DNA of 8,609 nucleotides from contig CAZYJD010000080.1 in NCBI GenBank assembly GCA_964647785.1, forward strand, positions 1 through 8,609, read 5' to 3'. The stretch is from CAZYJD01 sp964647785 (GTDB lineage Bacteria > Bacteroidota > Bacteroidia > NS11-12g > UBA9320). The notes under the pieces were generated by a model, which did not search any database, had not been told where the DNA came from, and was given only the letters and a program-made list of their open reading frames with translations. Shown here in pieces: positions 6,466 to 8,609 of this stretch (the stretch's first letter is position 1; each line of letters opens with the position of its first letter). The translations under genes were made by a program, and so were the position numbers.

Positions 6466-7566
6466 ATGCGCATCCCCATTGTCATAGCAGCACACGATCG
6501 ACCGAAAAGTTTGGAGCGTTTGCTCAAGTCGTTGCAGCCCACGGCAAATGGGCTGGACACGGATTTAATCATATCCATAGATGGAAGTCATCCGGAGGTG
6601 ATCAAAGTAGCGCAGGAATATGTTTGGCAATACGGGAAGAAGGATCTGAAAATACACGATCCAAAACTCGGACTGAAACAACACATCCTCCATTGCATAC
6701 AAATAGGTAAGAATTACGATGGCATCATTCTTTTGGAAGATGACTTATGGGTGTCGCCTGTGTTTACAGAATACACGGAGCTTTTGATGAATCACATGGA
6801 GAAGCTCAGGCATTATTCGAGTTTTGCTTTTTACCACCAGCATTTCTACCCATCCAATGGGATTTATCGTTTCTATCAGGAACCGTTTTGCTACAGCACG
6901 CCATTTCCTTGTTCCTCAGGATTTTTAATGTTAAAAAATGAGGTTGAATCTTTTGATGGTTGGCTGAAACTCGATAAAGATGAAGATGCGATTGTGCCTG
7001 CATTCATCAGTTCGTGGACGAACTCATGGAAAAAGAGTTATGCGGCCTATTTATTGGATCAAGGCAAGGAAGTACTCTATCCTCCGGCATCTGTGGTTAC
7101 CAATTTTGGAGATGCAGGAGAGCACCACAAAACCGCATCCTCTTTTTTTCAATCACCCTTGATGGGGAGGGGAGGGCTTAATGCTTGTCTAACTTTCATT
7201 CGCAGCTATGATGTGTACCTGAATCCTAACATTGCGATGGTGAAAGTGTGGCTTCCCCAGCTTTCAAAATTGGACCTGGATATTGATTTGACTGCTTCCA
7301 AGCCTTTAGAAGAGGTGAGAGCAGAATATTATATTTCAACAAGAGGCTGTTCAAATCCCATACAAACATGGTCATCTAACTTAAAGCCAATAGAAAAAAG
7401 TTTGGAATACGACTATTCAAATGGAGGTATTATGTTGGGTTATACGAGGAGTTTTAGCTTTAATTCTTCCATGCCAGCGTTGAAGTCATTGGATACTTTT
7501 TTTCCACCGAGAAGTATTCGTTTGGTATACAAATACCTTTGGTATTTAGTGAGGCAACGATTTTAA
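6466..7566 (+). CDS. GT-A fold glycosyltransferase (surface glycan synthesis)
   Basis: I choose the ATG at 6466 (366 residues). An in-frame GTG at 6436 would add ten residues before the natural MRIPIVIAAHDRP start of the nucleotide-sugar-binding fold. Visible motifs are the N-terminal beta strand with AAHDRP (8-13), ISIDGS (37-41 region), LGLKQHIL (68-75), a DxD-type acidic motif in LLEDDLWVSP (EDD at 91-93, presumed metal and nucleotide-sugar binding), and NFGDAGEHHK (213-222) near the end of the catalytic domain. The LEDDL-x-x-SP pattern recalls GT2-like and GT13-like transferases. Residues ~245-366 are a C-terminal region I do not recognise. There is no signal peptide or clear membrane span, so it is probably cytoplasmic. 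The UDP-galactopyranose mutase gene begins 7 bp downstream, so the donor might be UDP-galactofuranose, but donor and acceptor are not determined. Confidence 0.8.
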   Translation: MRIPIVIAAHDRPKSLERLLKSLQPTANGLDTDLIISIDGSHPEVIKVAQEYVWQYGKKDLKIHDPKLGLKQHILHCIQIGKNYDGIILLEDDLWVSPVFTEYTELLMNHMEKLRHYSSFAFYHQHFYPSNGIYRFYQEPFCYSTPFPCSSGFLMLKNEVESFDGWLKLDKDEDAIVPAFISSWTNSWKKSYAAYLLDQGKEVLYPPASVVTNFGDAGEHHKTASSFFQSPLMGRGGLNACLTFIRSYDVYLNPNIAMVKVWLPQLSKLDLDIDLTASKPLEEVRAEYYISTRGCSNPIQTWSSNLKPIEKSLEYDYSNGGIMLGYTRSFSFNSSMPALKSLDTFFPPRSIRLVYKYLWYLVRQRF

Positions 7567-7573
7567 TCATAAG

Positions 7574-8596
7574 GTGAAAAGGGTATTGATTGTAGGAGCG
7601 GGATTATCAGGCAGCACTGTTGCCAGGGTTCTTGCTGATCATGATTTTCAAGTGGACATACTCGAGAAAAGAGGGCATATAGGAGGGAATGTATATGACT
7701 TAAAGAGTGAGGATGGAATAAGATATCATTTTTATGGGCCTCATTTATTTCATACCAATAACAAGAAAGTTGTGGATTTTCTGAGTCGTTTTACAGGATG
7801 GTCTCCTTACAGGCACAAGGTGATGGCTTTAAATCCTCAGGGGGAATTAATCGTATTTCCATTAACCGAAAGCGAGAAAAAGAAATACAGAACCAAAGAG
7901 GAGATTCTGAACATTTACTATCGCCCCTATTCGAAGAAAATGTGGGGAAGAGAACTTGAAGAATTGCATCCATCTGTTTTGAATAGAATCAGAGATAGAG
8001 TGGATGATTCTGAGTATTACTTCTTAAATGATTCGTTTCAAGCTATACCCGATGAAGGTTATACCTCTATGGTTGATAATATGCTCATGCATCCTAAAAT
8101 TTTTGTACACCTGAACACCCCCTTTCATCATGATTATGAGAAAGGGTATGAGCACATTTTCTATTCGGGATCAATTGATGAGTACTTCCATTTTAAGTTG
8201 GGGGTCCTGCCCTATAGATCGATTAAATTCAGACATGTAACTTATCCCATTTCTCAGTTACTTCCTGTCATGCAAGTGAATTATACCGTACAAAGTATCT
8301 ATACCAGAATGACGGATTGGGCTCATCTGCCAGAGAATGCTGATATTTCATTGAAAAATACGATTTTAACCAGTGAAGAGCCTTGCAACTTCATTGATAA
8401 AGAAATGGAAAGATATTACCCCATTGAAGACGTAAAGAGTAAGAATCGTGCATTGTATCAAAAATATGTGAATATGGTTCCTGAAAATTTAACGCTGATA
8501 GGACGTTTGGGGCATTATGCATATTTAGATATGGATCAGGCCGTTTCGTCTGCTTTGCAAGCAGCATATAAATTTCTAAAGAATAGAAATGAATAA
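7574..8596 (+). CDS. glf: UDP-galactopyranose mutase (short form)
   Basis: This FAD-dependent enzyme interconverts UDP-galactopyranose and UDP-galactofuranose, supplying Galf for surface polysaccharides. The start is GTG at 7574, giving VLIVGAGLSG at the N-terminus. Family hallmarks are the dinucleotide-binding VGAGLSG (7-13), EKRGHIGGN (31-39), YGPHLFHTNN (54-63), YSKKMWG (119-125, equivalent to GYTxKQWG), RIRDR (138-142, matching RIPVR), IPDEGYT (158-164), YRS (214-216), YTR (243-245), YYP (281-283) and GRLGHYAYLDMD (310-321). The arginines and tyrosines expected to bind the diphosphate appear present. At 340 residues it is shorter than the usual ~365-390. The gap falls between IVFPL (93-97) and YSKKMWG, where about 35 residues of the helical substrate domain present in the E. 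coli enzyme are missing. It is co-transcribed with the upstream glycosyltransferase. Confidence 0.92.
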   Translation: MKRVLIVGAGLSGSTVARVLADHDFQVDILEKRGHIGGNVYDLKSEDGIRYHFYGPHLFHTNNKKVVDFLSRFTGWSPYRHKVMALNPQGELIVFPLTESEKKKYRTKEEILNIYYRPYSKKMWGRELEELHPSVLNRIRDRVDDSEYYFLNDSFQAIPDEGYTSMVDNMLMHPKIFVHLNTPFHHDYEKGYEHIFYSGSIDEYFHFKLGVLPYRSIKFRHVTYPISQLLPVMQVNYTVQSIYTRMTDWAHLPENADISLKNTILTSEEPCNFIDKEMERYYPIEDVKSKNRALYQKYVNMVPENLTLIGRLGHYAYLDMDQAVSSALQAAYKFLKNRNE

Positions 8597-8609
8597 TGCC
8601 GTAAAAAAA
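8589..8609 (+). CDS. Possible start of the next gene of the glycan operon (partial)
   Basis: An ATG at 8589 overlaps the end of the mutase gene by 8 bp in another frame and reads M-N-N-A-V-K-K to the window edge without a stop. Tight overlap is typical of this kind of operon, but seven codons say nothing about the product. Confidence 0.3.

Overview
The window looks like a chromosomal segment of a member of the Bacteroidota. The evidence is a C-terminal type IX secretion (T9SS) sorting domain on a 1051-residue exported protein, several small lipoproteins of Bacteroidota-restricted style with acidic residues after the lipidated cysteine, A-rich rather than strong Shine-Dalgarno start regions, and moderate-to-low GC. 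No genus can be named from the sequence. There are no RNA genes, CRISPR arrays, transposases or att sites.

Layout. Positions 1-6101 form one long leftward (minus-strand) gene cluster, read right to left. It starts with a large secreted alpha/beta-hydrolase (esterase/lipase-like) with a T9SS tail (6101-2946). Three related small lipoproteins follow (2941-2396, 2336-1800, 1740-1198), then another small lipoprotein (1192-677), then the 5' part of an outer-membrane beta-barrel-like protein that runs off the left edge (680-1). Junctions are tight (4 bp gap, two identical 59 bp gaps, 5 bp gap, ATGA overlap), so the set looks like one operon. Positions 6102-6465 are a divergent intergenic region. 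Positions 6466-8609 are a rightward operon: a GT-A type glycosyltransferase, a UDP-galactopyranose mutase homologue 7 bp later, and a possible start of a further gene at the very end. This points to synthesis of a galactofuranose-containing surface glycan.

The most distinctive structure is in 1606-2941. Three paralogous lipoprotein genes share a nearly constant N-terminal leader, while the body of gene 1 differs from those of genes 2 and 3. The last two share an exact 547 bp direct repeat (1720-2266 = 2316-2862, offset 596 bp) that includes the 59 bp intergenic spacer with a GC-rich stem-loop. The middle gene is a mosaic: its signal peptide is like gene 1, its mature body is identical to gene 3, and a 49 bp leader core matches neither exactly. 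This indicates tandem duplication plus recombination or gene conversion in a cell-envelope lipoprotein array next to a T9SS-secreted hydrolase.

How the genes may work together (inference): the hydrolase is exported through Sec and T9SS to the surface, while the lipoproteins and barrel would sit in or on the outer membrane. The lipoproteins could be partners, inhibitors or immunity-like factors of the hydrolase, or variable surface proteins. The sequence does not decide between these.
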